A stretch of DNA of 64,000 bases from Saprospiraceae bacterium (GTDB lineage: Bacteria; Bacteroidota; Bacteroidia; Chitinophagales; Saprospiraceae): assembly GCA_019638385.1 (NCBI GenBank), contig JAHBTW010000008.1:62001-126000 (forward strand), written 5' to 3'. Position numbers and translations under genes: made by a program. This document shows, one piece after another, positions 42,480-50,965 of this stretch. Under the pieces are notes generated by a model that saw only the letters and a list, made by a program, of their open reading frames with translations, had not been told where the DNA came from and searched no databases. How positions within the stretch are numbered: the stretch's first letter is position 1; every line of letters begins with the position of its first letter.

Positions 42480-44180
42480 ATGAGACTGAAAAGCACTTTC
42501 CTCCTCTTTTGGGCCATCTGGCTCAGCATGAGCGCCGCTGCTCAGGAGCGCAGTTTCGGCACCTTGCCGCTGATACAGAAACCCGGTGCAGCCCGCCCCG
42601 GGGTGACGAAAATAGAAGACACACCGGAGTACAAAAAAGCCTTAGCCGTGTATGAGCGCTTAGTGCAGGCGCGTGGAGACTTCCGCTATCCGGTACCTAC
42701 TTTTGTATTGAGTGCAGATGAGGCACAAGTAGCTTATATAGATTACAAGCAGTTGGAGATCGGCCTGGAAAAAAAGGCGTACGACGTGTGCGCGAGCTAT
42801 GGCGAAGATGCCGATGCGGCCATGGCGTTTTTGCTCGGCCACGAACTGACGCACTACTACGAAAAACACGCCTGGCGCCGGGGCTTCGTGGCAGACCACA
42901 AAGATTTGAAGATCGGTATTAAATTGTACCACTTAGCAGACACCATTGCCAACGAAACAGAGGCCGACTATCTCGGCGGCTTCCTGGCGTACTCTGCCGG
43001 CTTCGGCCTCTTCAACAAAGGCGATGAGATCATTGCCAAACTCTACAAGGCTTACGGATTGGACCGGCTCACCCCGGAAGAGCAGGCAGTAATGGATAAA
43101 ACATACCCATCGCTTGCCGACCGGCAGACCCTCATCAAGCGCTCTGCCGAAAGACTGTCCCAGTTGGTGGAAGTATTCGACATGGCCAACCTGCTTACCG
43201 CCATCGGCAAATACACAGAAGCCGTGGAGTACTATCGTTACATCCTGATGGAATACCAAAGCAGGGAAACCTACAACAACCTCGGCGTGACCATCGTATT
43301 GGATGCCCTGAAATTTTTTAATGAAAACGAACTCCCGTTCCGCTTTCCGCTCGAACTCGATCTGGAATCTTCTGCCACCAAAGGCGACGGTATGGCGAGT
43401 GCGGTGAAGATTCGCATTGAGTTGCTAAAACAGGCTGTACTTCACTTCGATGCCGCTATCAGCCTCGACCCCAACTACGCGCCGGCCTACCTCAATAAGG
43501 CCATCGCTTTTGCCCTGATGGGCGATAATGTGCGCGCCCGTTTTTATGCCGTTACAGAGGCGTGGGAGGCGGCCAAAAACGGCCAATATCCTAAAACGGC
43601 TATAGATATTGACATCCTGCTCGGTATTCTGGATCACCGGGAGGGGCAGGAACAAAAAGCCATAGATGCTTTTCAAAAAGCGGCGGCAAGCGGCAGCAAG
43701 CTGGCGGATTACAATCTGAAAAGGCTGCAGAATAAAGAAATCCCTGCGGAGAGAACCACCCTCGGCGGCCGTTTAGAACGCATTGATGGTAAAACCTTCA
43801 TGGACATGGACAACTTCGACTTAGACGAGTTGCCCACCGACCCCCGAAGCACCGTCGCAGTTGGCGGCAACGTCAATTTTTATCAAAACCCTCAATACGG
43901 CGACAACTCAAGGTTGTTTATCAACCACAACCGCCGGCCCTCTCATAAGGTCGTGGTGCATGTCACCGGAAAGGGATACACCGGCAAAACCTCTGAGCGC
44001 ATCGGCCTGGGCGCTACTCATGAGGAGATTGTAGAAAAATACGGCGAGCCTAAACGCACCGTGGAAACCCCTCGCGGGCAGATCATGGTGTATGAAAGCC
44101 GCAAAATCGCTTTTATACTCGGCGCCGGCGGCCAATTGGAGCGCTGGGCTATCTTTACCGATTTTAAATCAGACTTTTAG
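42480..44180 (+). CDS. M48-like zinc protease with TPR region, copy A
   Basis: A 566-residue exported protein with a signal peptide (MRLKSTFLLFWAIWLSMSAAAQ). The zinc motif is HELTH (121-125), with a downstream ETEAD (159-163) giving the Glu ligand as in M48 peptidases. TPR-like helices follow (about 215-420, SRETYNNLGVTIVL, YAPAYLNKAIAF). The C-terminal region (LGATHEEIVEKYGEP...IMVYESRKIAFIL) resembles BamE/SmpA-type domains. A paralogue lies at 46503-48140. The ATG at 42480 begins the signal peptide. It probably acts on envelope proteins. Confidence 0.85.
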   Translation: MRLKSTFLLFWAIWLSMSAAAQERSFGTLPLIQKPGAARPGVTKIEDTPEYKKALAVYERLVQARGDFRYPVPTFVLSADEAQVAYIDYKQLEIGLEKKAYDVCASYGEDADAAMAFLLGHELTHYYEKHAWRRGFVADHKDLKIGIKLYHLADTIANETEADYLGGFLAYSAGFGLFNKGDEIIAKLYKAYGLDRLTPEEQAVMDKTYPSLADRQTLIKRSAERLSQLVEVFDMANLLTAIGKYTEAVEYYRYILMEYQSRETYNNLGVTIVLDALKFFNENELPFRFPLELDLESSATKGDGMASAVKIRIELLKQAVLHFDAAISLDPNYAPAYLNKAIAFALMGDNVRARFYAVTEAWEAAKNGQYPKTAIDIDILLGILDHREGQEQKAIDAFQKAAASGSKLADYNLKRLQNKEIPAERTTLGGRLERIDGKTFMDMDNFDLDELPTDPRSTVAVGGNVNFYQNPQYGDNSRLFINHNRRPSHKVVVHVTGKGYTGKTSERIGLGATHEEIVEKYGEPKRTVETPRGQIMVYESRKIAFILGAGGQLERWAIFTDFKSDF

Positions 44181-44203
44181 AACAACCGGCAGATACCCCG
44201 CCT

Positions 44204-45406
44204 ATGTGGAGGAAATTGTTCAGGCCCTACCCGGCCATCGTTACCGTGTTTGTATTTGCGGTCATCGGCATCCTGTCCTTGATCAGCCTCAACATTCATT
44301 TTCTCGATCCATTTCGCCACGGTATCAAAGACTACGATATCACCGACATCGTATATTCCCGGTTTCGCAATGGGAAAACCGAAATTGACGAGCGCATCGT
44401 CATTGTCAATACCGGGCGGCCCGATCGTGCTACCGTGACGGCCTTGCTGGAACGCATCACTGCGGCACAGCCGAAAGCGATAGGCGTAGACATACTGTTT
44501 TCCGACCGTAAGGACTCTGCAACCGACTCGCTCCTCCAAGCCGTGTTGAAAAAATCGGACAATATCGTGCTGGCCTCCGTGTTGAAAAACTACCGGGAAG
44601 ACCTCGGCCGGTTCGAAATGGAGGCGGAAGTAGATACTTTTTTTCAACACTATGCGCGCACCGGGTTTGCCAATTTCCCAAGCCTGGAAACTAAAACCAT
44701 TCGGTTTTTTCCTCCCAGAGAAATGACGGCGGCAGGCTCTGTACATAGCTTTGCCACAGAAGTTACCCGGCTGTTTGATCCCGCAGCCGTAGAGCGGGTG
44801 CTCAAACGGAAGAACGATTTGGAGCGCATCCACTTTACTTCCAAAGGCGATCATTTCATCCAATTTGAACCGGCCAACATCCTCGACACCACCATTGACC
44901 TGCGTCCGCTCCTCGGCGACAAAATCGTGTTGCTGGGATACAACGATGCCTACAATGATGAATGCCCGCTTTTGGACAAGTTCTACACCCCCCTCAACGA
45001 GCGCTATACCGGGCGCTCCGAGCCGGATATGTACGGCATCATCATACACGCCAATATCATACGGATGCTGCTCGACCGCAAGTACATTTTCACCGTGCCC
45101 GGTTGGCTGAGTTTCTTTTTCGCGGTATTGTATTGTTATGCCAATGTAATTTTATTGGAATGGGTACACCATCGGTATCCGCGACTGTACCACCCCATCA
45201 TACGGATATTGCAGGTGCTGGAATTTACGCTGTTGTTTTTCCTGATTGCGCTGCTGTTTTATGCTTTTCGAATCAAGTGGGATTTTACGACCGGGATGCT
45301 GGCGCTGGCGTTGTATTTTGATGTATTGCTGAGTTATGAAGGCTTGTCGGGGAGCCATCGGCCCTGGATCAACCGGCTACCGAGAATACTGAGGAAAAAC
45401 CTTTGA
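44204..45406 (+). CDS. CHASE2-domain membrane protein without an output domain
   Basis: A 400-residue protein with one N-terminal membrane segment (about 10-30), a CHASE2 extracytoplasmic sensor domain (about 40-285; AAQPKAIGVDILFSD, GDKIVLLGY, MYGIIIHANIIRMLL) and three membrane segments (about 290-375). CHASE2 normally feeds a kinase or cyclase in the same chain; here only about 25 basic residues follow. It lies 23 bases after protease copy A and before FecR-like copy A, so it is probably co-transcribed with both. Confidence 0.88.
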   Translation: MWRKLFRPYPAIVTVFVFAVIGILSLISLNIHFLDPFRHGIKDYDITDIVYSRFRNGKTEIDERIVIVNTGRPDRATVTALLERITAAQPKAIGVDILFSDRKDSATDSLLQAVLKKSDNIVLASVLKNYREDLGRFEMEAEVDTFFQHYARTGFANFPSLETKTIRFFPPREMTAAGSVHSFATEVTRLFDPAAVERVLKRKNDLERIHFTSKGDHFIQFEPANILDTTIDLRPLLGDKIVLLGYNDAYNDECPLLDKFYTPLNERYTGRSEPDMYGIIIHANIIRMLLDRKYIFTVPGWLSFFFAVLYCYANVILLEWVHHRYPRLYHPIIRILQVLEFTLLFFLIALLFYAFRIKWDFTTGMLALALYFDVLLSYEGLSGSHRPWINRLPRILRKNL

Positions 45407-45509
45407 GGTAACCTTTGTCAAGAGAGGCAAATATACCGGTAGCCGCAAGCGAGTAGTTTTAAGCGGCAAGAGCGATGGAAGCTATTTTGAAATCAAAAAC
45501 AAATACTAA
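45393..45509 (+). other. Coding-like open frame between the CHASE2 and FecR-like genes
   Basis: In the frame next to the CHASE2 gene, the stretch after a TGA at 45390-45392 is open to a TAA at 45507-45509 and encodes a basic, protein-like peptide ending SGKSDGSYFEIKNKY. It has no start codon of its own. Its stop overlaps the ATG of the next gene by one base (TAATG). It could be the original C-terminus of the CHASE2 protein after a frameshift, a gene remnant, or chance. Confidence 0.3.
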
Positions 45510-46471
45510 TGAGAACGCTACTTCTTCTTTTCGGAATTCTGCTACTGAGCCAGGCACTTATTGCACAAGGCGAAGTGGTGGTGGTTCACGTCACGGGCAA
45601 AGTATCTTACTTTCCACCACAGCAAAGCAAAGCGGAGGACGTTTATCCGGGGCTTCGTTTGGAGTTGGACGGCAGCGTGCGCTGTCAGTCGGGCGGTAGT
45701 GTAAAACTGCTTTTCAACGGCGAAACCTTCAGCTTCAGCGACGGTAAAATGCACCCGCTGCGCGAGTTGGAGCAGCTTGCCAAAAAAAGCTCCGGCATGG
45801 GATTCTTCAACCGTTTCTGGTCTTTCGTCTCCGGGAGTATGAAGCAAACTAAAGATGAAAAAACGCTGGAAGAAAACCACCGCCGCTACATGGAGTCGGT
45901 GTATGCCGGCGTGAAAGGATTTGCCCTTCGGCAATATGCCATACAAACGAACCTGATGTACAGCGGCAGTCTGAGCGACCAACCCGTCACTTTCACCTGG
46001 AAAGGAATGGAACCGGGACAGACCCTCCGCTTCCGAATCAGCCGCAAAGACGACGAGCAAGTACTCCTTTCTGCACAAGTACGCGACAGCGCGTTCAGCA
46101 TTGATCTGTCTCAACTGTACTTGGAACCGGGCACTACCTACAACTGGCAAGTGCTCCCGGTTGATGAAGCTGCCACGGCCCCAAGATCGGCCCGGACCGA
46201 TTTCACCTACGATCCGGAGGCGGCCGCCAAGGCATTAGCTGCGCTGCTTCCATATCCAGATTACCAACACGCTCCGCCGGCCCATCAGGCGCTCATGGAA
46301 GCGTATGCATTGGAGCAGGCAGGCTTTCTGTATGATGCCGACCGGAAGTACGCCGCTGCCGTGCGTGCCAATCCGCGCGATGTGCTGGTACGCGATGCCC
46401 ACGCGGCTTTTTTGGCTCGCATGGACCGGCTCGATGAAGCCAAAGCGCTTATAGGCCACCGCGAGGATTAA
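45509..46471 (+). CDS. Exported FecR-like protein, copy A
   Basis: A 320-residue protein with a signal peptide (MRTLLLLFGILLLSQALIAQ). The N-terminal domain (VVHVTGKVSYFPPQQ...GLRLELDGSVRCQSGGSVKLLFNG) resembles a FecR domain, a beta-fold for periplasmic signalling. The middle (PVTFTWKGMEPGQTLRFRI...LEPGTTYNWQV) is a beta-sandwich similar in layout to the DUF928/Fn3-like part of FecR-CHASE2 proteins. A helical TPR-like C-terminus ends the chain. It is paralogous to the gene at 48342-49451. Confidence 0.75.
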   Translation: MRTLLLLFGILLLSQALIAQGEVVVVHVTGKVSYFPPQQSKAEDVYPGLRLELDGSVRCQSGGSVKLLFNGETFSFSDGKMHPLRELEQLAKKSSGMGFFNRFWSFVSGSMKQTKDEKTLEENHRRYMESVYAGVKGFALRQYAIQTNLMYSGSLSDQPVTFTWKGMEPGQTLRFRISRKDDEQVLLSAQVRDSAFSIDLSQLYLEPGTTYNWQVLPVDEAATAPRSARTDFTYDPEAAAKALAALLPYPDYQHAPPAHQALMEAYALEQAGFLYDADRKYAAAVRANPRDVLVRDAHAAFLARMDRLDEAKALIGHRED

Positions 46472-46502
46472 ACATTGATTTTTTATTTCAATTCAACAAA
46501 CG

Positions 46503-48140
46503 ATGCGCACACTATTCATTATAGCATATACGGCACTTTGTATGGCATGGGTTGCCTGCTCGCCTGTCTTGGCACAGCAGCAGCGCCAACAGCATGTATT
46601 TGCTTTTATTCAAAACAAAGCGGGTAAGGTCGGACTAAGATCGGCCACTGCCTACAAATACGACGTGACCCTCGCCGTTTTCAACGACTTGCTGCGTGCG
46701 CGGGGCGACTTCCGACAGCAGGCGCCCGAATTGGTGATGAACAACGGAGAGCAATTCGTAGCCTGGATGGACCCCGATAACGCGCAGATCGGTATTGAAG
46801 AAAAGGCGTATGATGTATGTGTCGCCCTCGGCGCCGATTCACTGCACGCTTTGGCCGCCCTGTTGGGGCACGAACTGATACACTATTACGAAAAGCACGA
46901 CTGGAGCCGCAACTTCATACACGCCAACGAACCCTTGGATGCCGCCCGGAAAATCAACCAACTCGACGAGGGCATCAAACAGGAAACCCAAGCCGATTGC
47001 CTCGGCGGTTTTTTGGCCTTTTCGGCGGGGTACAATGTGTACGGCCTTATGCCCAAGCTGCTCGAAAAACTGTACAAAACGTACGGCCTGCCGGCACAAC
47101 TGCCCGGCTACCCCAGTTTACCGGAACGGGTGGAAATAACCAAAACCGCCATGCTCGAACTTCGCGATCTGCAAACGGTATTCGAAGTGGCCCAATATCT
47201 TTCGCTGCTCGAAAAGTACGAGGAGGCGGCTCAATACTACCGGTATATTTTGCAGAGTTTCCAGAGCCGTGAGATTTACAACAATGCCGGTGTGAATCTG
47301 GCGCTGGCCGCACTGTCCCTGTTCAGTATGTCGGAAATGCCGTATGTGTTGCCCTTAGAACCCGATCCCAACTCGCGCCTCCACAACCTCAAAGGCGGCC
47401 CCATCGCCGAGCGGCTCAATATGCGGGAGGCGCTGCTCACTCAGGCGTTGGAGCAGTTGGATCGCGCCATTGTGATGGATCCCGCTTATGCGCCCGGCTA
47501 CATCAACAAAGCCTGTGTACTGGCCCTCAAAAGAGAATGGGATGATGCGGAGTTTTGGCTCAAAAAAGGCAAAAAAATCGGCAATGTTTCAATGGAGACA
47601 GATTTCACCGTACTCGAAGGTGTTTTGTCTGCATTGCAAAATGATACCGTTCAGGCACAAAATCTGTGGAACGCCGCTCAGGCAGAAGACAATCTGTTGG
47701 CTGAAATCAATTTGGACATCCTCGCCGGCTTGCCTCGTGAACAAGAAAAAATAAATGCAACAGCCACTAAAGAAAAAATAAACGGCGTGCTGCTCGACGA
47801 TTTCCTGCGCGTACCGGAGGTGGAAAAAGAAATCAATCTCTCCCCAATAATCATTGCCGGCGTAAAACCTTACGCACAGTCGAAAATATGGTTGCATTAT
47901 GCCGACGACGGCAGGCAATACGCGGCAGTACACTGGTGCCCGGCCGATTGCAATGCGCCTACGCAAAGCGGTATTCGCAATGGCGACGATGCCGGCGCAC
48001 TGACGGTCGCCTACGGTCAGGCGCCCCGCATGATTGCCCGACCCGACGGCGTCGTATGGGTATATCCGGCAGCCAACCTGCTGTTTCTTCTCAACCGGGA
48101 AGGCAAGGTGCAGGGCTGGGGGGCGTTTCGGAAGGCGTAG
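46503..48140 (+). CDS. M48-like zinc protease with TPR region, copy B
   Basis: A 545-residue paralogue of the protein at 42480-44180, in the same order: signal peptide (ending CSPVLAQ), HELIH zinc motif (123-127), ETQAD (161-165), TPR-like helices (about 215-400) and a C-terminal domain with YGQAPRMIARPDGVVWVYP. All catalytic residues are retained in both copies, so both should be active. It starts 31 bases after FecR-like copy A. A role in processing envelope proteins is inferred. Confidence 0.85.
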   Translation: MRTLFIIAYTALCMAWVACSPVLAQQQRQQHVFAFIQNKAGKVGLRSATAYKYDVTLAVFNDLLRARGDFRQQAPELVMNNGEQFVAWMDPDNAQIGIEEKAYDVCVALGADSLHALAALLGHELIHYYEKHDWSRNFIHANEPLDAARKINQLDEGIKQETQADCLGGFLAFSAGYNVYGLMPKLLEKLYKTYGLPAQLPGYPSLPERVEITKTAMLELRDLQTVFEVAQYLSLLEKYEEAAQYYRYILQSFQSREIYNNAGVNLALAALSLFSMSEMPYVLPLEPDPNSRLHNLKGGPIAERLNMREALLTQALEQLDRAIVMDPAYAPGYINKACVLALKREWDDAEFWLKKGKKIGNVSMETDFTVLEGVLSALQNDTVQAQNLWNAAQAEDNLLAEINLDILAGLPREQEKINATATKEKINGVLLDDFLRVPEVEKEINLSPIIIAGVKPYAQSKIWLHYADDGRQYAAVHWCPADCNAPTQSGIRNGDDAGALTVAYGQAPRMIARPDGVVWVYPAANLLFLLNREGKVQGWGAFRKA

Positions 48141-48170
48141 GGCATGGAGCATAGGGTGGCGCGCGTACTT

Positions 48171-48301
48171 CTTAAATCAAAGTCAGATTGCAGATTACAT
48201 GATTGTAGATTGTAGATGTGGCGCGCACTTCAAAAATCAAAAATAAGCACTCATCAATCTTAAATCAAAGTCAGATTGCAGATTACATGATTGTAGATTG
48301 T
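48171..48301 (+). repeat. 43-bp direct repeat between copy B and the repeat protein gene
   Basis: The same 43 bases occur at 48171-48213 and 48259-48301, 88 bases apart, and the similarity continues imperfectly on both sides. The unit is made of short iterations of agattg/tagatt. The 201-base gap 48141-48341 holds only this repeat; no coding frame was seen in it. Confidence 0.75.
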
Positions 48302-48341
48302 TGAAGTGGCATGTGCTTCTAAAATTTAAAAAACAAACATC

Positions 48342-49451
48342 ATGATAAAAAAATCCATTCTATTCGTATGTGCGGTATGCCTGTGTGCGGCCGCTGTTGC
48401 TCAGGAGGAAGCGCCCGTCATTCTGGCTTCTTCTCAGGGCAAAATCACCTACCAATCGCCTTCCGTAAAAGGAAAGCAAAAACTGGTGAACGGAGCGGTG
48501 TTGAAACGCGCCGGCACAATAAAACTCACCAAAAAGAGCAGCGCTCTCTTGCTGTCCAACGGGCATTTCCGGAAAATAGAAGGTAAAAAAGCCGTTTCGT
48601 TGGGCGAACAATTCGCCGCTGCTGATGACGGTATGGTGCGTCTCAATTTTGAATATGCTTTCAGCAATTACATCGGCTCTGCCGTGGTGATGGCCGCAAG
48701 CCCCGAAAGCGACGGCGACGGCTGGGGGAATATCAAAACCTCAAAAGGCGTAGGTGATGGTTGGGGCGTCATCAGAACCTCCAGCGGCGTAGGCGACGGC
48801 TGGGGCGGTGTGAGAACTTCCTCCGGCGTAGGCGATGGTTGGGGCAGCATCAGAACCTCCAGCGGCGTAGGCGACGGCTGGGGCGCCATCAGAACCTCCT
48901 CCGGCGTGGGTGACGGCTGGGGCGGCAAAGGCAATAAAATAAGAGCCATCATGCCTTTCGGCAAAATACTCCCCTCCGTTACTACACTATATTGGTCGAA
49001 ACCCGCCGGCAACCACAGTTTCAAAGTGTCCGTGATGGACGGCGATAACCAAGTCGTTTTTGAAACCACCACACAAGATACTTTTTTCAACCTTGATCCG
49101 GCGCAGCACAACATGGAGCTCGGCCAAAAATACCAATGGAGGGTGGCCGTCGTGTCCGATCCGGCTATGTCGTCTAATACGCTCGGTTTTGAACTGGGCG
49201 CTGCCGATGAACTGGCTCAGGCCGTCACGCGGGCAGAACGCGCAGAGATATACAAACAAAGCCCGGAGAGCCTGCAAGGGTTAATGCGCGCTGTGTCCTT
49301 TGAGCGCGATGAGTGGTTCGGCGCCGCTGCCGAGGCATACCGCCAAGTACAAAAAGCCGATCCGAAAAACGAGATGGCCCGCCTCATGCACGCCGCCTTC
49401 TGGGTGCGCTACGGTCTCAGAGAAGTGGCTTCCCAGGCGTATCGGAAATAA
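48342..49451 (+). CDS. Exported FecR-like protein with a 13-residue tandem repeat, copy B
   Basis: A 369-residue protein with a signal peptide (MIKKSILFVCAVCLCAAAVAQ) and a FecR-like N-terminal domain (SSQGKITYQSPSVKGKQKLVNG). Residues about 123-196 contain GVGDGWGxIRTSS repeated about six times. The region after it (TTLYWSKPAGNHSFKVSVM...LGQKYQWRVAVV) and the helical C-terminus align with copy A, so the repeat looks inserted at the junction of the two domains. It lies 201 bases after protease copy B. The Gly/Trp-rich repeat may be a flexible or binding surface. Confidence 0.78.
   Translation: MIKKSILFVCAVCLCAAAVAQEEAPVILASSQGKITYQSPSVKGKQKLVNGAVLKRAGTIKLTKKSSALLLSNGHFRKIEGKKAVSLGEQFAAADDGMVRLNFEYAFSNYIGSAVVMAASPESDGDGWGNIKTSKGVGDGWGVIRTSSGVGDGWGGVRTSSGVGDGWGSIRTSSGVGDGWGAIRTSSGVGDGWGGKGNKIRAIMPFGKILPSVTTLYWSKPAGNHSFKVSVMDGDNQVVFETTTQDTFFNLDPAQHNMELGQKYQWRVAVVSDPAMSSNTLGFELGAADELAQAVTRAERAEIYKQSPESLQGLMRAVSFERDEWFGAAAEAYRQVQKADPKNEMARLMHAAFWVRYGLREVASQAYRK
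48708..48929 (+). repeat. 39-bp in-frame tandem repeat
   Basis: Four full and two partial or degenerate units of 13 codons (ggc gtr ggy gay ggy tgg ggc at the core). The first unit (SDGDGWGNIKTSK) and the last are diverged. Whole-codon units allow length change without loss of frame. Confidence 0.85.
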
Positions 49452-49503
49452 CCCGCAACAAATGCACAACCGGACTGTTTAGCCTTCAAAAACAGGAAGA
49501 ACC

Positions 49504-49671
49504 ATGTTCGGAATATTCAAAAAAGACCCGGTAAAAGTTTTAGAGCAGGAATACCGGAAGCTCATGGAAGAAGCCATGAACATTCAACGCACCGGCGATC
49601 TGAGGGCTTATGCCGCTAAAATAGTCGAAGCCGAAGAAGTCGCTAAAAAGATAGAAGCAGCTCGTGGGTAG
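49504..49671 (+). CDS. DUF6435 family small protein
   Basis: A 55-residue protein beginning MFGIFKKDPVKVLEQEYRKL and continuing as a charged helix (MEEAMNIQRTGDLRAYAAK). The MFGxFKKDPxKxLExEYxKL start is the mark of the DUF6435 family. No signal peptide; probably a cytoplasmic helical hairpin. Function unknown. It follows FecR-like copy B by 52 bases on the same strand. Confidence 0.75.
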   Translation: MFGIFKKDPVKVLEQEYRKLMEEAMNIQRTGDLRAYAAKIVEAEEVAKKIEAARG

Positions 49672-49790
49672 GAACGGTGGGCGGTGAGCAGTAGGCGGTG
49701 GGCGGCATGCATTTGCGGTGGGCAGTGAACTACCGCCTACTGCATACCAAACTACCGCCTACCGCCCCGTTCCTCTATGCTCCATGCTCT
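49672..49790. repeat. G/C-skewed imperfect inverted repeat (ggcggt/accgcc units)
   Basis: The stretch starts with GGAACGGTGGGCGGT units and ends with accgcctaccgccccgttcc, which pair imperfectly into a long hairpin between two convergent genes. Similar units recur at 61800-61942. It may act as a bidirectional terminator. Its end overlaps the last codons of the minus-strand gene. Confidence 0.5.
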
Positions 49791-50854
49791 CTGCCCTCTG
49801 CCCCAACCCGCTCCGCACCTTCCACCTCCAGAATGAGGTCTTCCCCGTAAGCTTTTGACGGGGTTTGAAATCCGATCGGAGCATTTCCGCTCAATACTTT
49901 TTTGGCAATCAGCAGGCTTGTCAGTGCAGTGAGGGTATAACCTTCCGGGGTGACCAATTGCGCTTCCAGTACCTTCCCATCGGCATTGGACACGCGGCCC
50001 CAAACGAAGCTCTTCGATCGGGCGCGTTGTTCCGGCGTAGGGCCGGCGGGCCGCTCTTTAATGCGTTTTTTTACGATGTTGCGAACAAAGTTCGTGCGCA
50101 GCAGCCAATTGAAATAGCGCTGCCATTTTACCCAGCGATAGGCGGAGGGCGAAAACGCCATATACGTTTCGATATTCGGAATGCCCGTGCTGTGAAATGC
50201 CGTGGACACATCGCCCCAGGGAATGCTCATCACGAAGAGCGATTTGGCCCGAAAGGGCACGATCATCGCATTATGTCCCAGCGGAACTTTCACAATTTTG
50301 CCGTCCTTTCGCATGGCGCCGCCTTCGCCGAGGTTTTCGGCCATGGTGGTAGCGGTACCCTGCGATACGCCGCCCATTCCCGCGAAAGCGAGTTGGAGAT
50401 GCGTGGCGTCGGGCATCCGGTTTTTGAGGTGGAGCGCGAGGCAGTCCGTAGGCACTACGTCGAAACCCGCGCCGGGCAGGAGCATGATGCCGGCTTCCCG
50501 CGCTTTTTTGTCCATGCGGGCCGCCATTTCAAAAATGGCAATTTCGCCCGTGATGTCCAAATAGTGCGTACCCGTGCGCAGGCAGGCCTCTATCATGGGT
50601 TTGGCAGTGAACATAAACGGCCCTGCGGCGTGCAATACCACCGGGGTTTCCTTTAGCGCAGCGTCTAATGCGGCGGTGTCGGTTAGGTCGAATACGCGGT
50701 ATTCCAACCCCAAAGCATCGGCCATTGTCTTCACTTTGGCCTCGGATCGGCCCGCGAGAATGGGTGTTAAACCAAAAGAAGCGGCGTATTCGGCGATGAG
50801 TTGACCGGTATATCCGGTGGCGCCGTAGAGAAGAAATTGCATGTCGTTGGGCAT
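49775..50854 (-). CDS. Saccharopine-dehydrogenase-like (trans-acting enoyl reductase type) oxidoreductase
   Basis: A 359-residue protein with an N-terminal Rossmann motif (LLYGATGYTGQLIAEYA), then AGRSEAKV, VVLHAAGPF and GTHYLDITGE, the pattern of saccharopine-dehydrogenase-like NAD(P)-binding reductases. Lysine biosynthesis is not implied, because the catalytic domain of true saccharopine dehydrogenase is absent. Some relatives reduce lipid-linked substrates. The start may be the ATG at 50842 instead of 50854. Confidence 0.85.
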   Translation of the reverse strand: MPNDMQFLLYGATGYTGQLIAEYAASFGLTPILAGRSEAKVKTMADALGLEYRVFDLTDTAALDAALKETPVVLHAAGPFMFTAKPMIEACLRTGTHYLDITGEIAIFEMAARMDKKAREAGIMLLPGAGFDVVPTDCLALHLKNRMPDATHLQLAFAGMGGVSQGTATTMAENLGEGGAMRKDGKIVKVPLGHNAMIVPFRAKSLFVMSIPWGDVSTAFHSTGIPNIETYMAFSPSAYRWVKWQRYFNWLLRTNFVRNIVKKRIKERPAGPTPEQRARSKSFVWGRVSNADGKVLEAQLVTPEGYTLTALTSLLIAKKVLSGNAPIGFQTPSKAYGEDLILEVEGAERVGAEGREHGA

Positions 50855-50922
50855 TTTTTGTGGTAATGAAGTGGCGTAAAGCTACGTTTTTCCGGGATAT
50901 TCGATTTGACAAAACCGCTGCG

Positions 50923-50930
50923 TACCTTTA
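50923..50930 (+). promoter_or_regulatory. Variant -7 box TACCTTTA upstream of the DUF6909 gene
   Basis: TACCTTTA followed by C, 36 bases before the ATG at 50966. The same element occurs before the genes at 53037 and 56172. No well-spaced TTG is present. Confidence 0.35.
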
Positions 50931-50965
50931 CCGCCGGAACGCTCATTACCTAAAATTATCTGACA

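Noticed and set aside
48708..48929. CRISPR-like array
   Set aside because: The 39-base units are contiguous without spacers and encode a continuous peptide repeat.
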